Assembly: GCF_000429905.1 (NCBI RefSeq)
Contig: NZ_AUCT01000028.1
Coordinates: 29,586-93,585 of the forward strand
Length of the DNA: 64,000 bases
Direction of reading: 5' to 3'
Origin: Desulfatibacillum aliphaticivorans DSM 15576
Lineage (GTDB): Bacteria; Desulfobacterota; Desulfobacteria; Desulfobacterales; Desulfatibacillaceae
The position numbers and the translations under genes were made by a program. The notes beneath the pieces are model-generated. The model was not told the DNA's origin. It did not search any database and saw only the letters and a list, made by a program, of their open reading frames with translations. Shown here one piece after another: positions 46,326 through 55,522 of this stretch. Numbering within the stretch: position 1 is the first letter of the stretch; each line of letters starts with the position of its first letter.

Positions 46326-47231
46326 ATGGCTAATATACTCGTGATAGACGACAGCAGGCTCATCGCTCATGTGGCCAAAAATATGCTCACCGCAAGGGGG
46401 CATGAGGTGACTGTGGCCACCAATGGGGAGGAGGGGCTGGAGGCTGTGGCCACCATAAAACCGGACCTGATCCTCTTGGACCTCATCATGCCGGGCATGG
46501 ACGGGTATGCGGTTTGCGAAAAAATCAAAGGCTCGCCCGCCACCGCCGACATCCCCGTCATCATGCTTACCTCCAAGGCCGAAACAGCCGACAAAGTCCG
46601 CGGCCTGGAAGCAGGCGCATCCGACTACGTGACCAAACCCTTTGAAGAAGGCGAACTGGTCGCCAGGGTCAACACCCACTTACGCATCAAGGAACTCTAC
46701 GAAAGCCTGCAGGAAACCAACCGCCAACTCCAGGAGCTCGCAAACCGCGACGGCTTGACCGGCCTGTATAACCACCGTTATTTCCAGGACGCCATGACCA
46801 AGGATTTCCAGCGGGCCATGCGCTATCATGAGTCCCTGTCCTGTGTCTTGTGCGACATCGACTTCTTTAAAAAGTTCAACGACACCTATGGCCATCAGAC
46901 CGGCGACATCGTGCTTTCCACCCTGGCGAGAATCGTTGAGGACAGCCTGCGGGACACCGATCTGGCCGCACGATACGGCGGCGAGGAATTCGCCCTGGTC
47001 CTGTATCACACCCCGGCGGCCGCGGCCTTTATGGTGGCGGAGCGCCTGCGGGAGTCCGTGGAGCAGCACGAGTTCATCGCCAACGACCTTAGCCTGTCCG
47101 TGACCATCAGCGTGGGCGTAGCCACCTATCCCCACCCGGACATCCCGGACCATAAAACCTTGATTGAATGTGCGGATAAGGCCTTGTACAAGGCCAAAGA
47201 AAACGGCAGGAACCAGGTTATTTCCTTTTAA
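46326..47231 (+). CDS. Response regulator diguanylate cyclase (REC-GGDEF)
   Basis: 301 residues: a receiver (DDSRLI, acceptor Asp in LLDLIMPGMDG, Lys in VTKPFEE) followed by a coiled segment (about 118-140) and a GGDEF domain. The active-site motif is RYGGEEFALVL, and an RxxD inhibitory site (RDTD) sits five residues before it, so both catalysis and product inhibition should be intact. The protein makes c-di-GMP and has the WspR layout. It is the last gene of the chemosensory operon, 56 bp after cheB, and so is the probable output of CheA signalling. Its stop overlaps the end of the convergent mutL by 14 bp. Confidence 0.94.
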   Translation: MANILVIDDSRLIAHVAKNMLTARGHEVTVATNGEEGLEAVATIKPDLILLDLIMPGMDGYAVCEKIKGSPATADIPVIMLTSKAETADKVRGLEAGASDYVTKPFEEGELVARVNTHLRIKELYESLQETNRQLQELANRDGLTGLYNHRYFQDAMTKDFQRAMRYHESLSCVLCDIDFFKKFNDTYGHQTGDIVLSTLARIVEDSLRDTDLAARYGGEEFALVLYHTPAAAAFMVAERLRESVEQHEFIANDLSLSVTISVGVATYPHPDIPDHKTLIECADKALYKAKENGRNQVISF

Positions 47232-49149
47232 AGGCCCTTTCCAGGTCGTACTCCGTCCATAACAGCCAGGTGGGCCGCCCATGGGGGCATTGGGAGGGAT
47301 GCTCGCAGGCTTCCAACTGCTTCAATAAAGCATCCATTTCCTGAATACTTAAGCTCTGGTGCGCGCGAACCGATCCGTGGCAGGCCATGACGATCAGGCA
47401 TTCGTCCAGGGCGTCGAAAAAATGGGCGTTTCCCCCGGCTTCGGCCACTTTTTCCACCATCTCTTTTACGATCTTCCCAATGTCCGAGTTCGCCAGCATG
47501 GCGGGCGCCGCTTTGACCACAAAGGTGCGCCCCGAAAAGCGATCCACGTCAATGCCCGTCTTTTGCAAATCGGGCAGAATGCGCTCCAGGATTTCCGCCT
47601 CGATATGGGAAAGCTCAAAGGTCTCCGGAATCAGCAGATTCTGAATTTCAATCCCCCCCACTTCCATATGCTTTTTAAATTGCTCGAACAGGATTCTCTC
47701 GTGGGCCGCGTGCTGATCCACAATCAGCAAGCCTTTGGACGACCGGCAGATCACATAGGCGTTGGCGAACTGGCCCAAAGCCTTTAAATCCGAAACGCCG
47801 TCCTCAGGCGCTGCAGCAGCCTGGCTTTGCGGGGCTTTATAAGGTTCAGGCCGGGCTGTTCCCGGGTCCGGAACCGGCGGCTCCGGCCTGGAAAAAGCCG
47901 AATCCTCCCGAGGCTGGGGCGAAAGCGCGGCCGAATGGGAAGAGGGCGATGAAGGCCTTCGAGGCTCTCTGGGCGCGTCGAATCGCGGCTCCGGCCGATA
48001 CATGGGCGCCTGGGGAGGCGTTGCTGCGGCCGCTTTGATCCAGGAAGGCTCTTCCTTGACGAAGGACGAAAAAGACTCCTGGCTGGGCGGCTGCCTGAAC
48101 AAATCCTCGTTGGCCTCCGTGCGCACAGGCGGCTTGGGCGCCGACTTCCACGGCGTCTGATCCAGGGCGTCCAGGCTTTCCTTTACCGTCGAGGACAGGG
48201 CCTGATGCACCATGGCGCCATTGACAAAACGCACCTCCGCCTTGGCCGGATGCACGTTCACATCCACCTGGTCCGGCGGAACCCGCAAAAAGACCACGGC
48301 CACCGGGTATTTGCCCTTCATTAGGCGGCCTTTATAGCCCTCCATCAAAGCGTGGGTGACCAGCTTGTCCGTCACCAGACGGCCGTTGACAAAGATGTAC
48401 AGCCCCCGTTTTGTGGTGCGGGAAAATTCCGGCATGGCCAGGCAGCCTTCAATGCTGACTTCCGGTTCTTTTTGGGAAAAGCGGATAAGCCCCGGCGCCA
48501 CGTCTTTGCCAAGCACGTCTGCAATCCGGTCCTGAGGATCCTGGGCCGCAGGCCACGAAAACAACTTTCTGTCGTTGTGGATGAGTTCAAAGGCCGTCTC
48601 GGGCCAGCCCAAAGCCATGGCCGACATGGTGTCGGCTATGTGTCCCATTTCCGTGGCGACGGTTTTCAGGAATTTTCTGCGAGCGGGCACGTTGTAGAAC
48701 AAATCCGCCACGGAAATCATGGTGCCCGGCGGCGCCCCGACTTCCGACACGTTAACGATCTTGCCTCCCTGCATGACCACTTTGGTTCCGGCGGGATTGT
48801 CCTTTTTTCGGGTGATCAGGGTCAGGCGGGACACCGATCCAATGGAAGGCAAAGCCTCCCCCCTAAATCCCAGGGTGCTGATGGAAAACAAATCGTCGTC
48901 CGTATAGATTTTGCTGGTGGCGTAGCGCTCCAGGCACAGGAGGGCGTCGTCCTTATCCATGCCCTCGCCGTTGTCCGCCACCTGAATCAGGGACCGCCCT
49001 CCCTTTTTCACCTCCACCACGATGCGGGTGCTTTTGGCGTCCAGGGAGTTTTCCACCAACTCCTTCAAGACCGAACTGGGCCGTTCCACCACCTCGCCGG
49101 CGGCGATTTTGTTGGTAAGAATTTCAGGGAGAATCCTGACAGGAGCCAC
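47218..49149 (-). CDS. mutL: DNA mismatch repair protein MutL (endonuclease type)
   Basis: 643 residues, GTG start. N-terminal GHL ATPase: KIAAGEVVERPSSVLKELVENSLDA, DNGEGM, and GFRGEALPSI. After a Pro/Ser-rich linker (about 340-440) the C-terminal dimerisation domain carries the metal-dependent nicking motif DQHAAHERILFE, with ACHGSVRA and QCPHGRP contributing the remaining metal ligands. It therefore nicks DNA itself, as expected in organisms without MutH. It is the last gene of the minus-strand housekeeping run, but a terminator separates it from the 61-residue gene, so it probably has its own promoter. Confidence 0.96.
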   Translation of the reverse strand: MAPVRILPEILTNKIAAGEVVERPSSVLKELVENSLDAKSTRIVVEVKKGGRSLIQVADNGEGMDKDDALLCLERYATSKIYTDDDLFSISTLGFRGEALPSIGSVSRLTLITRKKDNPAGTKVVMQGGKIVNVSEVGAPPGTMISVADLFYNVPARRKFLKTVATEMGHIADTMSAMALGWPETAFELIHNDRKLFSWPAAQDPQDRIADVLGKDVAPGLIRFSQKEPEVSIEGCLAMPEFSRTTKRGLYIFVNGRLVTDKLVTHALMEGYKGRLMKGKYPVAVVFLRVPPDQVDVNVHPAKAEVRFVNGAMVHQALSSTVKESLDALDQTPWKSAPKPPVRTEANEDLFRQPPSQESFSSFVKEEPSWIKAAAATPPQAPMYRPEPRFDAPREPRRPSSPSSHSAALSPQPREDSAFSRPEPPVPDPGTARPEPYKAPQSQAAAAPEDGVSDLKALGQFANAYVICRSSKGLLIVDQHAAHERILFEQFKKHMEVGGIEIQNLLIPETFELSHIEAEILERILPDLQKTGIDVDRFSGRTFVVKAAPAMLANSDIGKIVKEMVEKVAEAGGNAHFFDALDECLIVMACHGSVRAHQSLSIQEMDALLKQLEACEHPSQCPHGRPTWLLWTEYDLERAFKRK

Positions 49150-49190
49150 GAAAGTTCAGCCTTTATTAAAATCGGTTTTTTTATATCAAA

Positions 49191-49216
49191 TAAAAAAGCC
49201 CGGGAGGCCCGGCCTT
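49191..49216 (-). terminator. Terminator between the 61-residue gene and mutL
   Basis: Arms AAGCCCGGG and CCCGGCCTT pair at 8 of 9 positions around the loop AGG, and the minus-strand 3' side is a run of U. It ends transcription of the upstream gatCA run or attenuates reading into mutL, whose start lies 42 bp on. Confidence 0.7.
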
Positions 49217-49220
49217 GGTT

Positions 49221-49406
49221 TTACTTGCACATCTCGCCCCTGACCAGTCGGGCCAGGTATTCGGACTCCGCCGGGTTCAGGTCAAAGCGCATGGCTGCTT
49301 CCTGCACGATGACGGACGGCTTGGCGTCCGGGTTTTCGCTGCGAAATTCCCCAACAAACTTCACGGCGCGGCGAATGTTTTCTCCGTCTGGCATTACTGT
49401 CGACAT
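49221..49406 (-). CDS. Small conserved-looking protein of unknown function, 61 residues
   Basis: 61 residues, with AAGGGGAGC well placed before the ATG. Two helical segments (NIRRAVKFVGEFRSENP and VIVQEAAMRFDLNPAESEYLARLV) suggest a small DNA- or protein-binding helical bundle, but I do not recognise a family. It lies 27 bp after gatA on the same strand and ends at a terminator. Its ribosome-binding site and codon use argue that it is real. Confidence 0.68.
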   Translation of the reverse strand: MSTVMPDGENIRRAVKFVGEFRSENPDAKPSVIVQEAAMRFDLNPAESEYLARLVRGEMCK

Positions 49407-49433
49407 ATTTTGCTCCCCTTGCGCCCGCGTCCC

Positions 49434-50891
49434 CTATAAATTCGGGCGCTTTGTATGAAAATCCGTGGCCTTCTGAAAATGATGGCCAAGCCGCAATATT
49501 TTTTCTTCCTGAAAATGGCTGCCCTGCAATTGCAGACCGATAGGCAGGCCTTCCGACGAAAATCCGCACGGTACAGAAACCCCGCACACGCCCGCCAGGT
49601 TGGCGGACAGGGTGAAGATGTCGCTCAAGTACATGGTCAGCGGGTCGTCGGTGTTTTCGCCCAATTTAAACGCCGGCGTGGGCGCCACCGGAGAAATGAT
49701 CGCATCGCATTTTTCAAAGGCCTTTTTGTAGTCTTCCATAATCAGGGTGCGCACCTGGGAAGCCTTGCCGTAATACGCGTCGTAATATCCCGCGGAAAGG
49801 GCGTAAGTGCCGATGATGATGCGGCGCTGCACTTCCGGGCCGAATCCGGAGGACCGGGTGGCGTGATACATGTCGATCAACGAGTCCCTTTCCTCCCTCA
49901 TCCCATATTTTACGCCGTCGTACCGCGCCAGGTTGGAGCTGGCTTCCGCCGGAGCGATGACATAATACACCGCCACGCAGTACTTGGAATGAGGCAGCGA
50001 AACCTCCATCACTTCCACGCCCTGGCTTTCCAATGTCTTGATGGCCTGATCCACGGAGTTCTTTACGTCCGGGGTCAGACCGCCCATTTCGAAATACTCC
50101 TTGGGCATGCCAACCCGCATTCCCTTGACGTCTTCCTGGATGGCCGTTGTGTAGTCGGGAACCTCCACGTTTACGGAAGTGGAGTCCGAAGGATCGTAGC
50201 CCGCCACCGCCTGCAGCAAAATGGCGGCGTCTTCCACCGTCTTGGCAAAGGGGCCTATCTGATCCAGGGAGCTGGCAAACGCCACCAGCCCGTAACGGGA
50301 CACCCTGCCGTACGTGGGCTTAAGCCCCACCACGCTGCAGTGGGAGCCAGGCTGGCGGATGGATCCGCCCGTGTCTGACCCGAATGCGCCCAAGCACATG
50401 TCCGCAGCCACGGCCGCGGCAGATCCGCCGCTGGATCCGCCCGGCGTCCGGGTCAGGTCCCAGGGATTCTTGGTGGTCTTAAAAGCCGAATTCTCCGTGG
50501 AGGAGCCCATGGCGAACTCGTCCATGTTGGTCTTGCCCACCAGCACCGCGCCAGCCTCTTTGAGCTTGGTTATGGACGTGGCGTCGTAGGGCGGGACGAA
50601 ATTTCCCAGAATTTTGGAAGCGCAGGTGGTCGGCACGCCTTTGGTGCACATAACGTCCTTGATGGCGAGCGGAATGCCGCACAAAGGCGCGGTTTCGCCT
50701 TGGGCCAGGGCCTTGTCAGCCTTTTGAGCGGCTTCCATGGCTTCTTCCTTGCTCACGGTCAGGTAGGCGTCCACCTGGGGCTCTACGGCCTCTATGCGAT
50801 CCAGCACCGCCTTGGTCAGGTCCTGGCTGGAAATCTCCTTGCTCAATAATTTTTCACGGGCTTGCCCGATGGTGAGTTCATGCAGTGCCAT
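49434..50891 (-). CDS. gatA: Aspartyl/glutamyl-tRNA amidotransferase subunit A (GatA)
   Basis: 485 residues. The amidase-signature catalytic triad is visible: Lys in LAIKDVMCTKG, the cis-Ser in TPGGSSGGSAAAV, and the nucleophilic Ser in SDTGGSIRQPG. GatA hydrolyses glutamine and passes ammonia to GatB to convert misacylated Glu-tRNA(Gln) or Asp-tRNA(Asn). It starts 11 bp after the gatC stop with AGGAG upstream. gatB is not in the window, so it must be elsewhere. Confidence 0.96.
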   Translation of the reverse strand: MALHELTIGQAREKLLSKEISSQDLTKAVLDRIEAVEPQVDAYLTVSKEEAMEAAQKADKALAQGETAPLCGIPLAIKDVMCTKGVPTTCASKILGNFVPPYDATSITKLKEAGAVLVGKTNMDEFAMGSSTENSAFKTTKNPWDLTRTPGGSSGGSAAAVAADMCLGAFGSDTGGSIRQPGSHCSVVGLKPTYGRVSRYGLVAFASSLDQIGPFAKTVEDAAILLQAVAGYDPSDSTSVNVEVPDYTTAIQEDVKGMRVGMPKEYFEMGGLTPDVKNSVDQAIKTLESQGVEVMEVSLPHSKYCVAVYYVIAPAEASSNLARYDGVKYGMREERDSLIDMYHATRSSGFGPEVQRRIIIGTYALSAGYYDAYYGKASQVRTLIMEDYKKAFEKCDAIISPVAPTPAFKLGENTDDPLTMYLSDIFTLSANLAGVCGVSVPCGFSSEGLPIGLQLQGSHFQEEKILRLGHHFQKATDFHTKRPNL

Positions 50892-50902
50892 GAGGGCTTC
50901 TC

Positions 50903-51187
50903 CTATATGACCTTGGGGACGATAATATCCGTGTCTTCCCGTTCAGGCGCATTGGAAAGGGCCAGATCCGGGTCCATGGAGTCCTTAACCTTGTCTTCGC
51001 GAAAGGCGTTATTCACGGAAATGGCGTGAGAAGCCCCTTCCACTCCTTCGGTGTCCACGGTATTCAGTTGATCTACATAATCCAGAATGTCCCCAACCTG
51101 GCGGGAGAACATAGCCACTTCCTCGTCCGTCAGGTCCAGACGGGCCAGCTTGGCTACGTGGCGTACTTCCTCTTCGCTGATTTTCAT
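50903..51187 (-). CDS. gatC: Aspartyl/glutamyl-tRNA amidotransferase subunit C (GatC)
   Basis: 94 residues, the standard GatC length. KISEEEVRHVAKLARLDLTDEE at the start and NAPEREDTDIIVPKVI at the end match the family. GatC holds the GatA-GatB complex together and helps GatA fold. GGAGGAATCGC precedes the ATG. It is tightly linked to gatA and 32 bp downstream of the SPOR gene. Confidence 0.96.
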   Translation of the reverse strand: MKISEEEVRHVAKLARLDLTDEEVAMFSRQVGDILDYVDQLNTVDTEGVEGASHAISVNNAFREDKVKDSMDPDLALSNAPEREDTDIIVPKVI

Positions 51188-51219
51188 GCGATTCCTCCAA
51201 TAAAACGGGAAGATATAAA

Positions 51220-51945
51220 CTATTTTTTAACGATCAGATAATCGTTCCAATCCTTGGACAGCCTTTTTGTCAGGGCCTCAGCCTCTTTTCTGCTTTTGAA
51301 ATGACCCATTCTCACCCGGTAAATGGTTCTTCCCGGCTCCGGGTGAGCCTCCAGCATATAAGCGGGATAGCCCATTTTCAAGAACTTGTCCACCATTCGG
51401 GCCCCGTCCTGCTGATGGATCACCGCCGCCACCTGGACCGTCCAGAAATCGTAGGACTCTTCCTGGGCGGCGGGCTGGGCAGCCGCCGGCTGCGCAGGGG
51501 CCGGAGGCGCGGGCGGAGGCTGGCTTTGCCTGGCCGCCTGTAACGGAGCGGCCTCCCGGGCGCTTTCCGGCCTTTTGTTCGCCCTTAAATGCACCGGAGG
51601 CCCGCTATTGGCGTCGGACTCCGGGGTGATGTTTTCCTCTTGAGGAAATGAATAATCCGCCGATGGATTTTTAACCTGCTGGAAAAAATCGTATTCGCTT
51701 TTTCGGGCCAACTCCTTTTCCAGCGCTTCGGCCTGGGCCTTTTCAGCCCGAATCACAGCCGCCTTCAGACCGGCAAGCTCTTTTTGCATGGCCTCTATAT
51801 CAAAGGTCATGGGGCTTTGGCCGCGCCCCACATAGATGCCCAGCGTAAACATGGCGGCCATGGACGCAAACACAAAGAGTACGAATACGAAGAATTCCTT
51901 CCTGGTAAATCGAAAATCCCTGTCCCTTGTTTTTGCTTTGGCCAT
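51220..51945 (-). CDS. SPOR domain membrane protein
   Basis: 241 residues from the ATG of MAKAKTRDRDFRF, preceded by GGAGGGG; the longer frame to 52005 is not supported. One membrane helix (about 15-35) anchors it with a short basic cytoplasmic tail. After a coiled segment and a Pro/Ala/Gln-rich linker (about 115-155), the C-terminal SPOR domain (YDFWTVQVAAVIHQQDGARMV to the end) should bind denuded peptidoglycan glycans at the septum. Such proteins act in division and cell-envelope maintenance. It lies between argS and gatC in the same run. Confidence 0.9.
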   Translation of the reverse strand: MAKAKTRDRDFRFTRKEFFVFVLFVFASMAAMFTLGIYVGRGQSPMTFDIEAMQKELAGLKAAVIRAEKAQAEALEKELARKSEYDFFQQVKNPSADYSFPQEENITPESDANSGPPVHLRANKRPESAREAAPLQAARQSQPPPAPPAPAQPAAAQPAAQEESYDFWTVQVAAVIHQQDGARMVDKFLKMGYPAYMLEAHPEPGRTIYRVRMGHFKSRKEAEALTKRLSKDWNDYLIVKK

Positions 51946-52028
51946 TATCCCCTCCGGCGGGCGAACCGCCATGCAGAACCAGATTCCGTCGCAATCAGGC
52001 GCCAAGATGCGGAAAGAGGGCTTTTTGC

Positions 52029-53699
52029 TTACATGCTTTCAGGGGCCGACACGCCAAGCAGAGCCAGGCCGTTGCGAATGACCTGCCTGACCGTGGTCAC
52101 CAAATCCAGCCGGGCCTTGGTTAACACAGGCGTTTGATCCTCCTTCAGCACCATGTGGTCATGGTAGAACGAATGAAAGGCCGATGCAAGCTCCCTGAGA
52201 TAAAAAACGATGCGGTGAGGCTCCAAAGTCCGGGCCGCGCCCTCCACAACCTCGGGATACCGCGCCAGAGCCTTCATTAAGCGTATTTCCTCGATTTCTT
52301 TCAGGATTTCCTCATCCTTGTTCCAGTCAAAGTCCAGGGAGACCGGAAAATCCTTGGCTTTCGCCTCAATGGAGCAAATCCGCGCATGCACGTACTGGAC
52401 GTACCAGACCGGGTTTTCGTTGGTCTGTTTTTTCGCCAGCTCCAGGTCAAAATCCAGGGGGCTTTCATAATGCCGTGATAGAAAGATAAACCGCGCCGCG
52501 TCCGCGCCCACTTCGTTCACCACGTCAGCAAGGGTTTCGAACGTGCCGCCCCGGGTGGTCATGGCAAGGGGCTCGCCGTCCCGAAGCAAATTGACCAGCT
52601 TGACCAAGACCACTTCAAAGGCGTCCTTGTCCCGGCCCACGGCGTCCACGGCTGCCTTCATACGGGCGATGTACCCGTGATGGTCCGCGCCCCATACGTC
52701 GATAACCCGGTCAAAGCCCCGGTCGAACTTGTTTTTGTGGTAGGCAATGTCCGAGGCGAAATAGGTGGTCAGGCCGTTGTTTCTTACAACCACCCGGTCT
52801 TTTTCGTCGCCGCGATCTTCGGTCTTGAACCACTTGGCGCCGTCTTTTTCGTAAATGTCGCCGGTTTTTTCAAAATGCTCCAGGGCGTTCTGCACGCTGT
52901 TGTCGTCGTACAGGCTTTGCTCCGAAAACCAAACGTCGTGATTAACCCGGAAGTCCTTGAGGTCTTGTTTGATGCCGTCCAGGATGTCGTTGGCCGCAAA
53001 CCGGGCGCACCACAAAACGGCGTCCTCTTCCTCCATGGAATCCAGGTCGGCCAGGTTTTCGTCCTGAATGCGTTTGGCCAGATCCTTGATATAGTCGCCC
53101 TGGTAGCAATCCTTGGGAAAGTCGATTTCCTTGCCCTTAAGCTCGCAATACCGCAGCCAGGTTGACAGTCCTAAAGTGCGGATTTGCCGGCCCGAGTCGT
53201 TGATGTAATACTCCCGCTCCACCTCAAAGCCGCACATGTCCAGCAAGGCCGCCAAGGCGTCGCCGACGGCCGCGCCCCGGCCGTGACCCACATGCAGGGG
53301 GCCGGTGGGATTGGCGCTGACGAACTCCACCTGGACTTTTTGTCCGGCGCCGATTTGAGAGCGGCCGTATTCATCGCCCTTATCCAAAATGCCTTTCACC
53401 ACCCGCTGCCAAAGGCTGGGACGCAAATAAAAATTGATAAACCCCGGGCCTGCGATTTCCGTCTTCACCAGAAAATTTTCCGGATCTTCCAGATTGTCCA
53501 CAATGGCCTCGGCTATCTTGCGAGGGGCCATCTTTTGGACCTTGGCCATGACCATGGCGATATTGGTGGAAAAATCTCCATGGGCTTCCTGCTTGGGCTC
53601 TTCCAGGCCGGGTTGGGGAATGGCGTCCGAGGGCAATACGCCCTGTTCGTGGGCCTTGAATGCGGCCCGGGTGATCATTTCGGCAAGTATTTCTTTCAT
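52029..53699 (-). CDS. argS: Arginyl-tRNA synthetase
   Basis: 556 residues from the ATG of MKEILAEMITRAAF; the longer frame to 53756 adds 19 residues not typical of the family. Class I synthetase with the HIGH-type motif in SANPTGPLHVGHGRGAAVGDAL. It has the N-terminal arginyl-specific domain (about 1-110) and C-terminal anticodon-binding helices (ELASAFHSFYHDHMVL). A canonical KMSKS is replaced, as in many ArgRS, by a divergent loop (here TTRGGTF). It heads the minus-strand run argS, SPOR protein, gatC, gatA. Confidence 0.96.
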   Translation of the reverse strand: MKEILAEMITRAAFKAHEQGVLPSDAIPQPGLEEPKQEAHGDFSTNIAMVMAKVQKMAPRKIAEAIVDNLEDPENFLVKTEIAGPGFINFYLRPSLWQRVVKGILDKGDEYGRSQIGAGQKVQVEFVSANPTGPLHVGHGRGAAVGDALAALLDMCGFEVEREYYINDSGRQIRTLGLSTWLRYCELKGKEIDFPKDCYQGDYIKDLAKRIQDENLADLDSMEEEDAVLWCARFAANDILDGIKQDLKDFRVNHDVWFSEQSLYDDNSVQNALEHFEKTGDIYEKDGAKWFKTEDRGDEKDRVVVRNNGLTTYFASDIAYHKNKFDRGFDRVIDVWGADHHGYIARMKAAVDAVGRDKDAFEVVLVKLVNLLRDGEPLAMTTRGGTFETLADVVNEVGADAARFIFLSRHYESPLDFDLELAKKQTNENPVWYVQYVHARICSIEAKAKDFPVSLDFDWNKDEEILKEIEEIRLMKALARYPEVVEGAARTLEPHRIVFYLRELASAFHSFYHDHMVLKEDQTPVLTKARLDLVTTVRQVIRNGLALLGVSAPESM

Positions 53700-53884
53700 T
53701 TTTCCACGTCTGGTTTTATAATTGTTTTCAATGGATAGGGCGGTTTCGACCCTCAACCCTATTAATGTACCACGACAAATGTAATCATGATACCAAAAGG
53801 GTAAAATTTTTATTTGTTTTGCCCCCTCAAGTCAAGGCGTTTGCCAACGGCTTGAAAAAATATTATATTATGGGAATGAATACG

Positions 53885-54760
53885 ATGAAAACATGGTTTC
53901 TGGCAACCCGGCCCTGGTCCTTTGCAATGAGCCTGATCTCCGTAGGCGTCGGCGCGGCATGGGCGGGCGATTACGGCGTGTCCTGGTTCTGGCTGATCCT
54001 CACGGCCATAGCCCTGGTTTGCATCCACGGGGCGGCCAACCTGACCAACGATTATTTCGACTATAAAAACAAGGTGGACGTCCCGGACGCGCCCACAACA
54101 AAATACCGGCCTCACCCCCTGGCGCAAAATCTTTTGACCTTGCATGAGGTCAAGTGGTTCGCATTGACTCTGTTCGCCGTGGGGATCGGTCTGGGCCTGA
54201 TCATGGCCGCCGCCAAAGGATGGCCGTTGATTTTGGTGGGGGCGGCCGGCATATTTATAGCCGTGGCCTATACTGCGCCCCCTATTGCCCTGAAGTATCA
54301 CGCCCTGGGCGAGCCCATGGTCTTTTTATGCTGGGGGCCGCTGGCCATCCAGGGAGCTTATTTCGTCCAGACCGGAGAATTTTCATTGCCTTTGCTGCTG
54401 GTGTCCGCGCCCTTCGGCGCCCTGGTCAGCTTGGTTCTGCTGGCCAATAACCTCCGGGACGCGGAATTCGACCGCAGACAGGGCATATCCACCATACCCG
54501 TCAGGTTCGGAGGCCGCTCCGGCCGGCTGTTGTTCGCCGGGTTGATCGCCCTGTCCTTTGGCGGAGTGGCTGCTATGGCCGTGTTCGGGCCGTTGCCCAT
54601 TTGGTCCCTGGCCGTGCTCCTGGCTTTGCCCCTGGCCTGGCCCATGTTTAAAATGGTTTCTCAAGATATTCCCGATGATGCCGATGCACAAACAGCCAGG
54701 CTGGACACCGTGTTCGGGGTTCTGCTGCTGGCTTCCCTGGTATTGGAGCACGTCATATGA
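53885..54760 (+). CDS. menA: UbiA-family prenyltransferase, probable MenA
   Basis: 291 residues from the ATG of MKTWFLATRPWSF; ATGs at 53870 and 53876 are alternatives but have no spacing to the GGGA site. About eight helices. The two Asp-rich prenyl-diphosphate motifs are NDYFDYKNKVD and NNLRDAEFDR. MenA joins 1,4-dihydroxy-2-naphthoate to a polyprenyl chain to give demethylmenaquinone in the inner membrane. The assignment to menaquinone is supported by a MenG-type methyltransferase two genes on. Its stop overlaps the start of the CPBP protease gene (ATGA). Confidence 0.9.
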   Translation: MKTWFLATRPWSFAMSLISVGVGAAWAGDYGVSWFWLILTAIALVCIHGAANLTNDYFDYKNKVDVPDAPTTKYRPHPLAQNLLTLHEVKWFALTLFAVGIGLGLIMAAAKGWPLILVGAAGIFIAVAYTAPPIALKYHALGEPMVFLCWGPLAIQGAYFVQTGEFSLPLLLVSAPFGALVSLVLLANNLRDAEFDRRQGISTIPVRFGGRSGRLLFAGLIALSFGGVAAMAVFGPLPIWSLAVLLALPLAWPMFKMVSQDIPDDADAQTARLDTVFGVLLLASLVLEHVI

Positions 54761-55392
54761 AAGCCAAGTCCTTCGCCGGATACGATATCTTCCTGGCGGT
54801 TGGCATTGCAGCCTTGTTGTGGTTTTTTTCCTTTTCCGTAAATTACGGCCAGTTTTGGATTAAAATAATCCTGTCCGCCCTATGCCTGGCCGGCTTGGCC
54901 CTATGGTTCGGCTCCCGCAAAAGATTTCCCAATTTTGACGCTAACGCCATTATGCTTGGCGCCGCTTCGGCCGCGATCCTGTACCTGATTTTTTGGATAG
55001 GCGGCAAAACCTCGGGCATGATCCTGCCTTTCGCCTCCCAGCAGGTGAGCGGCATATACGCCAAGGTCCTGGGGCCGCCCACCTGGATGCTGGTTCTGTT
55101 TTTATTCTTTATAACAGGGCCGTGCGAGGAGGTGTTCTGGCGAGGATACGTCCAGGACAAGCTCATGAATCGCCTGGGATCCTGGCGCGGCTGGGCCGCC
55201 GCCACCCTGCTTTACGCCGGATTTCATCTGGTGACCTTTAATTTTATGCTCATCGCCGCGGCAGGCGTGGCCGGCGCCTTTTGGGGGCTTATGTACATGC
55301 AAAACCGCAGGCTGGCCCCGGCCATCGTGTCCCACTCCCTGTGGAGCGTGTTCGCCTTTGCAATCATCCCCATCATGACCCCAGGCGCCTGA
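54757..55392 (+). CDS. CPBP family intramembrane glutamic endopeptidase
   Basis: 211 residues, about six helices. The CPBP (Abi/Rce1-like) catalytic motifs are present: GPCEEVFWRGY (EExxxR), LYAGFH (FxxxH) and a final VSHSLW (HxxxW type). Relatives cleave prenylated or membrane-embedded peptides; many bacterial ones have no known substrate. It is translationally coupled to menA, which suggests a link to isoprenoid metabolism or just operon packing. A hairpin element begins about 70-130 bp past its stop. Confidence 0.88.
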   Translation: MKAKSFAGYDIFLAVGIAALLWFFSFSVNYGQFWIKIILSALCLAGLALWFGSRKRFPNFDANAIMLGAASAAILYLIFWIGGKTSGMILPFASQQVSGIYAKVLGPPTWMLVLFLFFITGPCEEVFWRGYVQDKLMNRLGSWRGWAAATLLYAGFHLVTFNFMLIAAAGVAGAFWGLMYMQNRRLAPAIVSHSLWSVFAFAIIPIMTPGA

Positions 55393-55522
55393 ATCCCGCC
55401 CGAATCCCTTGACATCCCCCCAAAACCTTAGTTTATGAATACCAACTGCGTCAAAAAGCGCGAAAAAAGAAAAAGATAAAAGAAAACTGTAGCCTCCGGC
55501 GGTAAAGCGAAAAGAAAACTGC

